Assembly (NCBI GenBank): GCA_032622095.1
Contig: CP136065.1
Span: forward strand, 42,631,503 to 42,695,502
Source of the DNA: Siphonodentalium dalli
Lineage: Eukaryota; Mollusca; Scaphopoda; Gadilida; Siphonodentaliidae
Direction: 5' to 3'
Length of the DNA stretch: 64,000 bases
Both the position numbers and the translations under genes were made by a program. Each line of letters begins with the position of its first letter. The stretch's first letter is position 1. Below the pieces are notes generated by a model that made no database searches, was not told the origin of the DNA, and was given only the letters and a program-made list of their open reading frames with translations. Positions 24,046 to 36,269 of the stretch are shown piece by piece.

Positions 24046-24689
24046 TACCACCAATCGAATTTGGTCCCAGCTTTCCAGTACCGAAAGGGACAAAAACGAA
24101 AATAATATATTCAACCTCTCAAATGCATTAAAATCTTTTCGCCAGACAGATCCAGAGAAGTTCAGTTCAAATATTTTGTTATATTTGGCTGGATGGTTTT
24201 AAAATGAAACTATTATAAATAATTGACCCCCCCCCCTCAGATTTCCAAATGATGCCCCGTCAGCTGGTTTGCAATTGCCTTACTGTTGAATATTTTTAAC
24301 ATCGATTGTGGAGATGAGATGAGTCTGCCGCCCCAAACTCAGTCTACTTGTCCCCACGTCTATGAAGAATTTTATATCCTGTACCACTTTTCAGATGCAT
24401 AATTTTATATGCTGGTTGTAATAACAAATCGAAATATACTATGATGTACAAATCATAGTTATGGGATTTTTTAAATGATAAGTAACACTGACAAACGTCA
24501 CGTTCTTTGAATTTTTACTGTATTTTTTAAATAAATCGGGTTTTATAAAAACTGGTCCGGAAGAGGTAGACATTCGCTAAAAACAAACAAAAACATCCTC
24601 ATCATGTATCACTGGATATATGTCTAAATTGGAGCTACAGTGTAATGGACACTCGCACGGTACATAATTGTCGTAGCTTAATGAGTCAA
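24046..24689. other. No gene recognised
   Basis: AT-rich spacer before the foldback element, with a short C run near 24230. Confidence 0.4.
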
Positions 24690-26060
24690 GTTGATTCATG
24701 CGATTGAATACTCCACTATGGATCATGCAGTCTGAATCGTTAATCTTCCCTCATATGACGTCACACGAGCTCGATGGATTACTGGTTAGCGACACGCAGT
24801 GTCAAACTTGAAAGGATGTCGAAATAAAATAATTGGCTTTTATCTACGATTGTTTATACATAAACGGCTGGACCATCGGAGCTGAAAATGTGTACATGTG
24901 GATAATTTGACATGGGGAATCTTATTAGATAGGCCCGTTGACATCATATGTCTTAAAATGCACTAATCATTAATTCAATTAAATAATTAATTATCTATCC
25001 AAAATGGCTGTACTCGGTCGGTGAACATTGAAATACTGGGATAACTTGACCCGTAGAGTATAATGAGATAGATGTCGTTGACATCAGACGATTTAAAGGG
25101 GCACATATGCGCAATAAAGAGCGTTCCTAATAAAGAAAACAATTGGGTCACCTGACCAGGGGAATATCACGGGGTGTGCACATCTTCTCATGTCCCATGA
25201 ATACTGGCTGAGTATAGAGCATAAATTATCTTTGATATCATACCTTAAACGGGGAATAAAACTTACGTGATACACCAAGAGCACTTATTATCAGTCCAGA
25301 AGATATGTGGGAAATTGGTGGTAAACCCATAGTATGATATGACAAGTGTTAGCCAGGGGTTACATGTATGTCGCGTCGTGTTTATACATGTCGTAAATGG
25401 AATCCTGATAGAGGTGTTAGAATGTTATTTAAAAATCGACCACCAATTTCCCCACATATATACTGAAATGATAATAAACGCTCTTTATTTATCATATAAT
25501 CTATTAAGCCCCCTTTAAGCATCTGATGTCAAATGTAAGTAATGTTTATTCTCAGCCATTATCCATGGATGGAGCATGATAATATGCGCCTATCCCATGC
25601 CATTCCCCTGGTCAGGTGACCCATCTGTACTAATTTTCCTACACAATGAACGCTCTTTGTTGCTCCTATTTGCCCCTTTAAGTCGTCTGCTATCAACGAC
25701 ATCTATCCCCCGATACTCTACGGGTAAATTTAACACCGTGTTTTAATTTTCACCGACCAGATTGCAACCATTTTGGGTATATAATTAATTATTTAATTAA
25801 ATTAATTACATGTGGCCTTTTAAGACATGTGATGTCAACGGGACATATTTAATAAGATCCACCTGGTCAAGGTACTTATGTGCACACATTTTCAGCCCCG
25901 ACGGTCCAGCCGTTTCTGTATAAACAATCAGTAGATAAAAGCCAGTTGTGACAGTCTTTCAAGTTTGGCACTGCGTGTCGCTAGTAGTCCGTCAAGTGAC
26001 TTCCCATGAGGGAAGATTATTGATTCAGACTGCACAGTCCACAACCGGATGAATCGGCAT
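24690..26060. mobile_element. Giant foldback element, ~630-bp inverted arms
   Basis: The left arm (about 24690-25321) and right arm (about 25440-26060) are colinear inverted copies separated by about 118 bp. Matching anchors include GCAGTCTGAATC, ATCTTCCCTCAT, GACACGCAGTG, AAACGGCTGGACC, TAATTATTTAATT, GGGTCACCTGACCAGGGGAAT and GAAATTGGTGG. Arms are clearly diverged (point changes and small indels), so the element is not recent. Within each arm a TTAAAGGGG..AAAGAGCGTT motif appears twice. No transposase reading frame is visible and no clean target duplication was found. Confidence 0.85.
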
Positions 26061-26142
26061 AACTTCCGTTACGGGTGGCCTGTCACAAAATGTTTTCGGC
26101 AACGTGATCAGTGGATTAGCGGGCACCGGTGTAATCCTTTAA

Positions 26143-27691
26143 GGGGATGGCAAAGTCTGTTTCATAAAAAATGTCCGGAAACGGGCTGACAAAATTGGTA
26201 TTTTTCACATAAAAGCAGACAGAAATAGATATAACAACATAGAGATAATATATAGAGCATAGATCGTTAAAGGAGGTGCCACGAATAGATGTGAGCTAAA
26301 AAGCTTTTTGTACCAGAAAAATGACTTTGAAACAGAGTATATCTGCAATATTATGGCATTGTTTTGGCATTCAAATGTGAAAAACTATAACTTCAACAGT
26401 ATCATTAGGCAGCCCATCGTGATAAGTGACATACCGTTAAGAGCCAAGGAGCTATGCTTTAGATTAATGTTCACTGTATCGTTTGAAAAACGTCCGCTAA
26501 AACGTGTCAGTTTTTCTTGGGAGCCAGGAGCCATATTTCTATTGTAAACACATGTTCATGATGTTGTTGTCATTTTTTAATTCGCGGCAGGTACATGAAA
26601 ATCGACCAGAAAAGCAATTCGATCCTGCAATCGGGCAAGTTTATGATATGAAATCGATGCTTTCAGTTTATTTAAGTTGTTGGAATTAATTTAGTTGCTT
26701 GATTACCCACGATTTATGAAGTTTTGTGCTGTTTACAGATGGAAATGTTGATATTTTATTTTTAGAATTACCAGTCTATAGTCGAAAGCGAGATTACAAG
26801 ATGTCGTATTATTACGCAAATCACATAAATAGAAAACTTACATGTTTCAGAATATTGTATTATTCTAAAATCAAATAGCCTATATAAAAACGTATTTATG
26901 AATAGGAATGTACCGTATTCCGACGAAATATGTCATATTTTACGACGGACTCCTTGTGCGAGTTCACTTCCGGTCAATTATATTTTGGTGCACTGGGAGA
27001 AAAACATTGTGGAGAAAAATACGTTTAATAAAATTTGAATGTAAATTAATCGAGAAATTGTCGGTTATCAGGTACAATCATATAGCTTATAACCCATATA
27101 TATTGATGGGCATAATCAAAAGCTTGATCCCATGCGCGATTGTCTATACTGATCGATTTCCATTCGTAATCGTATTCTAGTATTGACGGATGGGTTTGTT
27201 TCTAATCATGGCCGCCCCGCCCCCATGGCATGTGTATCGGCTATCGCAAAATAATGTTAGGATATTATTGTCTCCCATACCAAGAAAAATAGTTCCTAAG
27301 AATGTAAACAATGCAAATTTTGCCATTATTCAGGATGACAGTACTATTTCACAGGCAGGGTATTTGGGAAAGTTCTTGTTTTTCCTCAAAATGACGTCTC
27401 CTTGTCTCTAGCCATATTCTTATAGGACCATTTTGACTGTTCAGTTTGTGCAAAAAGTTAACCATTGGAACTGGAGAAACGCCGTTTGGGGACATGATTT
27501 TTTGTCACTCTACCGCGAGTAAATTCTAACAGCTAAAATTTCTCTACTAATGACAAGATCTTTGTTTATTATTGATTATTATGTGTGAAAAATATGAAGT
27601 TGATCCATTCTATGGCCGGTGAGTAATTATTGATCATCTGGAGGTAGGGTGCAATCCGCGGTGGCCATCTTGACCAAACTTTGCCATCCCC
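26143..27691. mobile_element. 1.55-kb TIR element with TTAA target duplication
   Basis: GGGGATGGCAAAGT at the left and its reverse complement ACTTTGCCATCCCC at the right form 14-bp perfect termini, extending to about 17 with one mismatch. TTAA directly flanks both sides (26139-26142, 27692-27695). TTAA duplication is typical of piggyBac and some other superfamilies such as Kolobok, although piggyBac termini usually start CCC. Open frames inside (26308, 26908, 27190) have no transposase motif that I recognise, so it appears non-autonomous. Confidence 0.75.
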
Positions 27692-27695
27692 TTAA

Positions 27696-29472
27696 CATGG
27701 CGGGCTATGGGGTTTTCGCGGATTTCATCTCGAGAACAGAAATCAATGCTTTTCTATGTATGAAACAAATGTATTGATTACTATAGAGCATTTAGGGCTG
27801 TTATCAGTTTATCATGCCAGGGGCTTCATGTGCTCCAATATATGAGGCCCCAAAATTGTCATAAAACTAAACATCAAATAAGTACTCGAAAACACTAACA
27901 TTTTTCTCCAGTCAATGATGGCAGATGTTGGTGTGGATTATTGCCAGGAACCACAGTTTTCAGTTTGTTTATATTGTCACGGTAGATTGAATTTTAGGGA
28001 CTCAGAACTCTTAGAAGATTAACATTGGAGGTTATAGATGTTAGCGTGGATATACAACATTGTACTATGTGAAACCGTATTTGATATAGGGCTACTTACT
28101 GTCTTTTATATGAACTGTTATATCATAGGGGCCAGCATCCTCAGCATATTATGGCTGTATAAACATTCTTTTGATAACAATGTTTATGTCTAAAATATTT
28201 TTCTTGAGTGCTATACTCACCACCAGGGTATGGACTAGGCACATATATCTGATGTTAGGTGTCCTAGGGTATTCCAGTGTTAGTATATGCCTACTGATAT
28301 CAAAGTGACACCACTAGTACAAAATTGGCACTCAGACCCCGAATTTCCAATAATTTGAGAATTTGTATTATTTTGTACATTTTTCATTTTTCTATACATG
28401 TACTTCTTAGTACATAATAGTATACTCTATAATGTATAGCTATTTACTATCGCCAAGGGATGGGTTAAATATCTGCTGATCATGAGCGGCATCTCGTTAT
28501 GAATGGAAGCAGTCGGCCTCTTCAGTTTGCATACTCCTTTGTTTACATACTCCGCCCTTTTGCCGCGGTATCACGAGACCAGATCACTTATGTGTGTGGT
28601 TTTTCGTTGCCATTAACTTGGACAGGGGTACCGAAAACATAAAACAATCAGGTCTGTTATTTGTCAGCCAGTTGTTATCAATATCACCATACTGTTTGAT
28701 GCAGCATTATTTAAACGATTGTGCATGCCATGATATATTAGCCATTATTTATGACACCTGACAATTATTTTTGAACAGCTACACGTAGGTAACGCCCCTG
28801 GACCATTGTCTATTTGAGGCTTTGCACGCCAGGGGTGTTCAACGTGCATATACCATGTAGAGTTTCATATCCTCATGTTGATTTATTGTAAATGTATCCA
28901 GGCTGTCGGAAGCCAAAGGTTATGTTTCGTATCTGACAAGCTCTTTTGTAAATGGTCACAGGCGGCTTGCTGTCAACTTGTATCGAAATAAGTTTTGTAT
29001 GTCCGCACAGAATGGCCTTTTTGAGGATAGCCAAAATATTGAGACTGTAGTTGATCGGAGCATTCGAATATACCCTGGGGTATCCAAATAACATTAAAAT
29101 CACGTTTCTTATTTACCAGGTTTGTTTTTGTATGTCTGCTTCTTGAGCGTGTGGGAATATTTTTAAATTCAATATTAGTTCCTGTATTCCTTTCAAGTAC
29201 CGAGTAGCACTTTTTGGTAAACCCTCAGGATTTCACAAGAGCTAATCTATTAAGTGCATGGTATACGCAGGCATTTATAGATAAATTAGATTTCCAAAAG
29301 CATAGACAAGGCACTCGTTTTTGTTTTGCCATTCGGTTTTCACCGTCCGTATTGTGCCCCATCTGGGTTAGGTGCTCAGACACGTTTTTCTGCATGTATA
29401 TATTGTCTATTGTTAGGGAAACGGAATTGCAGAAGTTAATTTTTTGTTTGGTTTGATATGTTCTAATTTGTT
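27696..29472. other. No gene recognised
   Basis: Overlapping open frames on both strands at 29214-29488 are not supported by any domain. No repeat was recognised. Confidence 0.4.
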
Positions 29473-29476
29473 TTAA

Positions 29477-29934
29477 CCCTTTACCCAACAGAACGACCCT
29501 GTGCTAATGCATTCTCTTATATATGCGAGTCGACCATAGGTCGCCTCGCATATATAAGAGAATGCATTGGCTCAACACATATTAAAAATGATAAAATTGT
29601 CAAATAATGTCGAAAAATATTATAAAAATTGTTAAAAAATATAAGAAAAAATTATAAAATTGTTAAAGAATGTAAGAAAAAATGGTAAAAAGTGTTAAAA
29701 AAGATTTTTTTTAGGCCAATGCATTCTCTTATATATGCGAGGCGACCTATGGTCGACTCGCATATACATAAGAGAATGCATTGGCACAGGGCATAACTGT
29801 AACCATCACAATGTGGTCAATGAACCGGTTCCAATGATATCCATATTTGTATGGTGTTATTGAGACAGACCGAAGATATTTTAGGCTGTTGAAGCTTTAT
29901 TTGGGCGTTTTTGGCCGTTTTGTTGGGTAAAGGG
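29477..29934. mobile_element. piggyBac-like MITE carrying two sharp palindromes
   Basis: Terminal inverted repeats CCCTTTACCCAACAGAACG (left) and the reverse of CCCTTTACCCAACAAAACG (right), each bordered by TTAA (29473-29476, 29935-29938). CCC-starting ends with TTAA duplication are the piggyBac signature. The 458-bp element encodes nothing. It holds two ~75-bp near-perfect palindromes (about 29505-29575 and 29716-29786: AATGCATTCTCTTATATATG at the outside, CGACC.ATGGTCG-like centre) separated by AT-rich GTTAAAAAATATAAG-type repeats. Confidence 0.85.
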
Positions 29935-29938
29935 TTAA

Positions 29939-30519
29939 TATAGCCTACTTGTTATGCATGTGCATTTTCTAAACATATTTTTATGGGAAAACTTCCGATC
30001 TGCAATTTGATTTTATTGAATATCACATGTTATTTTTGTTTTGGTTTTGTTGCTGTGAATTTCTGAACACATGCATGAATTCTCGGCATCTCAGACCAAA
30101 CATAACCGTATTCGCATGACTGGAGGTAAACTCAGTTTAGGTTGTGATTATAATTATTTGAGTTGTGATATTGGAGTATCCTTTTTTGTTTTGGAGAGCC
30201 ATTTTTCCGGATCACCATTTATATTCAGCAAGAAGAAAACCGTCACTGTATTATTAGGACCTGACAATCGAAGATATGGTACTCATTTACTTTCAATAGA
30301 CTGTCATTAGTACATTTTACGAAAAGCAAATGTAATGCTTCCTAACATTTGTCGTTTCAGAGCAAGCTTTTAAGAAAAAAAAAAATTTAAATTCGTGAAA
30401 AATACAATAGCCACCTGTCACACAGTGTAACTACAACAAATAAGATTTACGAATATATAGTTAATTGTTGTCGTAATATGTTCGAAAGGTCCAAAAACCT
30501 TTTTCGCAGAATTGACGAC
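29939..30519. other. No gene recognised
   Basis: A 79-codon frame at 30071-30310 has no recognisable domain. Confidence 0.4.
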
Positions 30520-30529
30520 TACTGGCATC

Positions 30530-30895
30530 GCGGTGTCATTGCGGTCACGGATGCCTGTTCGGGTTAGTGATTCAAACTTCAATCGCCGTGTCATTACGGT
30601 CTCACCATTCCTTCTGGTGGTGACGTTTACTGTATTCGCGGTGTCATTGGGGTTCGACCGTCCACACCGTCCGATGAATCGTTTTGCCATGGTAGTATCA
30701 TCAATGATATACGAGAATCGCGATTCAAACTATGCTCGCGCTGTCAAATACTGTCCACAACGTCCGATGAATCGTTTTGCCATGGTAGTATCATCATTGC
30801 TATACGAGGATCGCGATTCAAACTGTGCTCGCGCTGTCAATTACTGTCCACACCCTGTGATGCATTGTTTTGCCATGGCAGTAATATGATCATAT
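30530..30895. repeat. 93-bp tandem repeat upstream of the TSR gene
   Basis: CGTCCGATGAATCGTTTTGC at about 30669 and 30762 sets a 93-bp period. Further diverged units lie before and after, sharing GATTCAAACT, CGCGCTGTCA and TTTTGCCATGG. The period is a multiple of three, which explains a spurious 125-codon frame. Diverged relatives reappear at 31650-31800, next to the TSR first exon. Confidence 0.85.
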
Positions 30896-31649
30896 ACTAG
30901 CGGAATTAACGAACCAAAGATAAACCACTCACATGAGGGTAGCTGCGGTAATATCATAATGTTCATTCCATCCATAAGAATGTCACCGTGTCGATTTCAA
31001 CGAAAATCGACGAACAACGTCACCATGTAACTTTCCCCATTGACCGAATTCGCCTGAACCTTCATGAATGTATCTTCCGCTTTGTTCATAATTATGTGTT
31101 TCCTTTCGATTCTAGAAAAGAGTATGATATTTATGGATTACCAGACGCATAATTATATGTACTATCTATTATTACTAACAATTAATTCCATGTTAAATAT
31201 ATGTTATTTCGTTACGTACAGTATCGCACAGTATAAAGTGTTGTACATTAAAAGCCAACCGTCGCACAGTATACCGGTAAATTCGTGATGTGAATCTTAT
31301 TATATTTCACATCACGAATTTCGATCACTTTTCACTCGCCAACAGAGTGTAGACTGTAGTTAATAGTGCACGTTATTTATGTCATATTTTCTCAATAAAA
31401 GGTAAACATCCGTTACGAATGAACTTAAATTGTAATTCAATATTCATAATTCTCATTTGCAATACCAGTAATCGAAAGACATGCAGGTAACAAGATTGTC
31501 CTATTACGACATTAATGCGTTAAGTCCATGGAAATACTTTGCGACAAAAGTGGTCGCACAAATTCAGAAAAGCAGCGTCGTATTAGATAATAATTGGTGA
31601 CATCACAAAATCAGATATAGTCTACATACGACCAAAACATCTGGCTTTG

Positions 31650-31800
31650 TTTCGTTATCATCGGTCACACGAGGTTCGCGATTCAAACTGTGATCCCGCT
31701 ATCTATTGCCGTCTGCTCCGATTCGTCGTTTTGCAGTATCATCGGTCACACGCGGACCACGATTCAGACTGTCATCGCCGGGTCATTGCATTCTAACCGA
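31650..31800. repeat. Diverged copies of the 93-bp repeat at the TSR gene 5' end
   Basis: CGCGATTCAAACTGTGATC, ATTCGTCGTTTTGCAGTATC and CACGATTCAGACTGTCATCG match the 30.5-30.9 kb units. They end about 25 bp before the proposed start codon. Confidence 0.7.
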
Positions 31801-31823
31801 TATTATCTACATTTCGTATTAAG

Positions 31824-32091
31824 ATGCTGATGCAATTATTCACAGTAGCAAGCTTTATCTTGCTGGTTGGCGGATACGGCCATGACCACCGACCAAAGTA
31901 CAACACGAGCTCGAATACAACCTCGACCGACAGTGCGTCGATTAAAATGACATCAACGGAAAACTCAACCACTCACACCTCAACGACCGACCAGACACCA
32001 CGGGCACAGGCTACCTCACAACGTCACATCATCGTAGAACACGGGGATTTCACGGCCTATCTCGTCGAGTCGGAGTATATGGAACAACCAG
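31824..32091 (+). CDS. TSR gene exon 1: signal peptide and Ser/Thr-rich segment
   Basis: The ATG has an A at -3. The product starts MLMQLFTVASFILLVGGYG, a textbook signal peptide, then about 40 residues rich in Ser and Thr (runs like SSNTTSTDS and STTHTSTTDQT), suited to mucin-type O-glycosylation, with NTT and NST N-glycosylation sequons. It ends ..EYMEQPG at the donor CAG/GTAACT (32092). The donor leaves phase 1, exactly the phase accepted by every downstream TSR exon. This supports one secreted multi-TSR protein, although the joining of this exon to the first TSR exon 5 kb away is inferred. An unspliced reading ends four codons later. Confidence 0.7.
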
Positions 32092-32159
32092 GTAACTGCT
32101 TATGATTTCAATCATATTTTTTTCATATTCTGTTACACTGAGAAATAAAATATGTTGGA

Positions 32160-32420
32160 CCTTCTAGTGTGCTATACCGCAGTTAATGTGTCGGCCTGGG
32201 TTGATGCCATCCAGAGTGCAAACATGTATGGGTAAATAACTGTTTATTGTTAGCCTTGGTTAATGTCTTCCATAGTTCAATCCTGTGAGTAACTGTTAAC
32301 TTGTAGGTCTGGGATAAAGTATTCTACAGAGCGCTATCATGTTAGTATCTGTTAATTTGTCGGTCTGGGATAAAGTCTTCTATAGAGCGCTATCCCGTGA
32401 GTAACTGTTACTTTTCCTTT
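32160..32420. repeat. ~56-bp minisatellite, left part
   Basis: Units of GGTCTGGGATAAAGTCTTCT plus ATAGAGCGCTATC and GTGAGTAACTGTTA step about 56 bp. The array was split by the foldback element at 32589 and continues at 33940-34265, with a stray copy at 36270-36345. It lies in intron 1 of the TSR gene. Confidence 0.8.
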
Positions 32421-32588
32421 AAACATATTGTAATGTATCTTGAGAGATATATATGTAGGATCGGGGCACACGTTACAAATCTTAAAACTTGCCACTATCA
32501 TGATAAAAACATAAAGATACATACAAATACATAGCAGATATATCACAACGTGTTTATTGATAGCAGTGCAGTGTGTGTATGCTGTGAG

Positions 32589-33883
32589 CACAGGTCCCCA
32601 AAACAAAAATTTACCCCACCCCCAATAGTACTTAATCCTATAGAAAGGTATCCAACTTGGCCCGGCCTAATTTTTTTTATCATTTTTACAAAGTCCACAA
32701 TCAGGTTCAAAATACACAAAAATAATTTGTGTACATAAATGCCTCATATATAGTTAGAAAGATATGTTATTACTCTTCACTTTGATGTATCCCATGTAAA
32801 AATTGGTTAAGAAAAACTCCGGTTATGAGCACAGGTCTGACGCAAAGCGGCTGTAAAATTTCACTCGTTCGAAATGGTGTCCGCTAAATTGGGTCAAATA
32901 GTCCGGTTTTTACACCGACTTTCGCTTCAAAAACACGCTCAACGGAAAGTAGAATGTATATATTATACATCATTAGAAGCGGAATTGTTTACTGATTCAC
33001 CAAAACCAATTACGCTACATAACGGCATCGTATCTCTCGTATTTATTGAAAAATTCAGTTTCATAAACCCGGAAGTAAAATTAAATTTTCCAAAACCAGC
33101 CATTTTGGGGATATTTTGTGCGAGTCTGCTATGAGTACTATTTATAGTTCTTATGCAACACAATATATAGTTATAAAAATTAAATAAATACACAGACTGA
33201 ATTAACACGATTTGAAAACATACATATGGACAAGAATATAACTTCATAAATATTTAGAGCGTATATATACACTACTTCTTCGTTATATATTTGATTTATA
33301 TTTGGCCCATGACAAGTTAGTGTTACGTCATTTGTGCTTGCTTACAATATTTGACAAAATGGCTGGCTTTGGAAAATTTCATTTTGCTTCCGGGTTTATG
33401 AAACTTAATTTTTCAATAAATAGGAGAGATACGATGCCGTTATGTAGCGTAATTGGTTTTTGTGGGTCAGTAAACAATTCCGCTTCTAATTATGTATAAT
33501 ATATATATTCTACTTTCCGTTGAGCGTGTTTTTGAAGCGAAAGTCGGTGTAAAAACCGGACTATTTGACCCAATTTAGTGGACACCATCTCGAACGAGTA
33601 AAATTTTACAGCCGCTTTGCGTCAGACCTGTGCTCATCATCGGAGTTTTTCTTAACCAATTTTTACAGGGGATACATCAAAGTGAAGAGTAATAACATAT
33701 ATTTACAGGGGATACATCAAAGTGAAGAGTAATAACATATCTTTCTAACTATATATGAGGCATTTATGTACAAAAATTATTTTTGTGTATTTTGAACCTG
33801 ATTAGGCCGGGCCAAGTTGGATACCTTTCTATAGGATTAAGTACTATTGGGGGTGGGGTCAATTTTTGTTTTGGGGACCTGTG
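32589..33883. mobile_element. Foldback transposon, 8-bp target duplication, in TSR intron 1
   Basis: The terminal CACAGGTCCCCAAAAC is mirrored at the right end. The 8-bp GCTGTGAG directly flanks both ends (32581-32588, 33884-33891). Arms of about 520 bp are highly similar; the spacer is about 240 bp. The right arm holds a local tandem duplication of a ~47-bp block (ATTTACAGGGGATACATCAA twice, 33663-33741). An 8-bp duplication fits the hAT, P or Merlin superfamilies, and the CA(C)AG start slightly favours hAT. Non-coding; the open frames 32874-33134 and 33302-33499 are the two arms read out. Confidence 0.9.
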
Positions 33884-33939
33884 GCTGTGAGTATCGGGTT
33901 ATCATCTGTATTCCAAATTGCTAACGAAGACATGCTGTC

Positions 33940-34265
33940 AATGTGTAGGCCTGGGTTAATGCTTTCTATATAGTGCTATCCCGTGAGTAACTGTTAATTT
34001 GTAATGCCTTCTATAGAGCGCTATCACGTGAGTAACTGTTAAGGTGTCGGGCTGGGTTAATGGCTTCCAGAGTGCAATCATGGGAGTAAATTTTAATGTG
34101 TAGGCCTGGGTTAATGCCTTCTATAGAGTGCTATCACGTGAGTAACGGTTAATGTGTCGGTTATTAATGTCTTATATATATAGAGTGCTATCCCTTGAGT
34201 AACTGTCAGTGTGTAGGCTTGGTTTAATGCTTTCTTTTGAGCGCTATTAGGTGAGTAACTGTTAA
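33940..34265. repeat. ~56-bp minisatellite, right part
   Basis: Continuation of the 32160 array (TAGGCCTGGGTTAATGC, TATAGAGTGCTATCACGTGA, GTAACTGTTAATGTG). Confidence 0.8.
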
Positions 34266-34271
34266 TGTGTT

Positions 34272-34412
34272 GGTAGTGGATAATATTCGAAGCAGATGGG
34301 ATTCGGTAAATGAATCAACGAGGCGCTTGCGCCGGGATTCGGTAAATGAATCAACGAGGCGCTTGCGCCAATTTGATTCTTGACCGTATTCCCGACGCTG
34401 AGAATATTATCC
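34272..34412. repeat. Small inverted repeat enclosing a 36-bp direct duplication
   Basis: GTGGATAATATTC at the left and GAATATTATCCAAC at the right enclose two exact copies of a 36-bp unit (GGGATTCGGTAAATGAATCA..GGCGCTTGCGCC) at about 34299-34370. The unit itself contains the palindrome GGCGCTTGCGCC. It interrupts the right end of the minisatellite. Confidence 0.75.
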
Positions 34413-34419
34413 AACTTAA

Positions 34420-36265
34420 AACCCACCCATCATTGGTGCCAACTATCCATTTGGTCTGGTCCATAGCTCTGTTTTGATTACCTGAGTATATACGCCCACA
34501 GTTCAGCACGGACAGTTATTGTTGTCCACGGCGAAAAGCAACACGTTTCAATTATTATTTAATTCGAATTCGGACTCGCCAGTTGATGTACGTTTCCTCC
34601 GAAGTTTGCCGTTGCGATATGGATTCGGCCAGTGTATGTCAGCTATATATTTCTATCCAATTGTATTTGTTCATTGTTCTTTCTTTCGTGATTTAAAGAT
34701 GACCCATCTTATTCAAAATCAAATAAGTTAACATTCCATAAACCATTTATCAGGCAATAAAACATGAAAAATAATGGTCGTTATACATATGCATCACCAA
34801 TACAGCACCACAAGAAACATTCAAAAATAATGTGATCAGAATGAGCATACACAGCTTATTTTCGAAATTGCTCTTCAATTTCCATCGTTGGTTGATCATG
34901 AAGTAAAAACGCTCCTTAGAAAATATGATTTTTCTAATATGCTGGCGCCAAACAACACGAAACCTGGTAAAACTGCCACATTATTAAGAAGTCGAAAGTA
35001 CACAAGGGGCTTGCATAACTGGGTTTACTGATTCTTTCTCATTGTTGTCTTGTGTATAATACGCAATAATACAAGTATTACAGTGTCAAATCGTATGGGG
35101 TTTCTTGAATTTCCAGTTATTACCAGAAAGACACCTACTAGCTTCAATTCTAAGTATCATCCTATATTTAATACACAGGGACGTGGCTAGACGTGATTCA
35201 GAGAAGTATGGCAATTTAAATGTGCACACCCATCCCCTTCAGGATAAATGTTTCAAACTGAATGGTATCATTACGTTTCCAGTTATTGGATAATTCTTAC
35301 ATGCCATGGGTAACCCCCCACCCCGTGGTTGGCAAATTCCCATAAGTCCCATCGTGTATGCATGATTTCCAACTATTCCCCCACCACGATGACCTTACAT
35401 ATACCTTTAAGTATCACCCCCAAAAGTTAACAAATGGTCAGTGCACAAAATTCAATGTATAACCTGTGTTATTTTGTCTTTGAAACGGCATACAATCGCG
35501 TAAATAGTGCCTATATATCGTTCAATATATAGTTGATTAATCATCAGCGACGTGGCTAGAGGGTTCCGGGAATTTTCCAGCTGCATCCCGTCCATTTTAA
35601 CCAGGCTGAGCTCGCAATGTCGCGTAATTTCATTTTCTTCCCGTGGCTTGGAATTTCCTAACTGTAACTATTGTGGGGAGGAATCATGAAACAATTTGAA
35701 ATATGAGCCTGAACACTGCAAAATCCTAGCATCTATAAAAGTCTAACTCCATTTGTTTTTCTTTTAAACATTTTAAAATCCGAACCTGACTGAAATTTGT
35801 AGTCTTAGAATATGTATATAACTACATACATATACAGGCCGCCATTTTGTTTCAGTTTGATTTATTCGTAATTTGTAATTGATTAGCAGGTTTTGTCTGG
35901 CCAACGTTTAGTGAGGTGGGAGAACAATTCAATTTTTTTATTTTACTGGCCTCAAGATTTCCAAACACTAAGATTGGAAAATTCCCGAAAGTTTTGACCG
36001 AATGTAGGAAATTCTCCGCTAATTACCCCCATCCCCATATCAACGCCCGAGTCCCTTTTACGACAGACGTTTTATGTATATTTTTATATTATTTTCTCGA
36101 CTCGCGACGGGAGTATAGCATCAAATAATCCCTTGCGTATTCTTAAAAAATGCCCACGGGTATTCTTAAAGAATAAAAATAAATAAAATAACACTCATGC
36201 GATTAAAAAGCTCGAGGATTCTGCCGGATAAGAGCCGTGTCAGGACAAAGGGATAATACTTCGGT
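34420..36265. other. TSR intron 1, no further exon seen
   Basis: No W..W..C pattern or 168-bp phase-1 exon is visible here. Scattered short open frames only. Confidence 0.45.
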
Positions 36266-36269
36266 GGGT

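Noticed and set aside
31660-31690. tRNA-like GGTTCGCGATTCAAAC
   Set aside because: Part of the 93-bp tandem repeat; no cloverleaf could be built around it.
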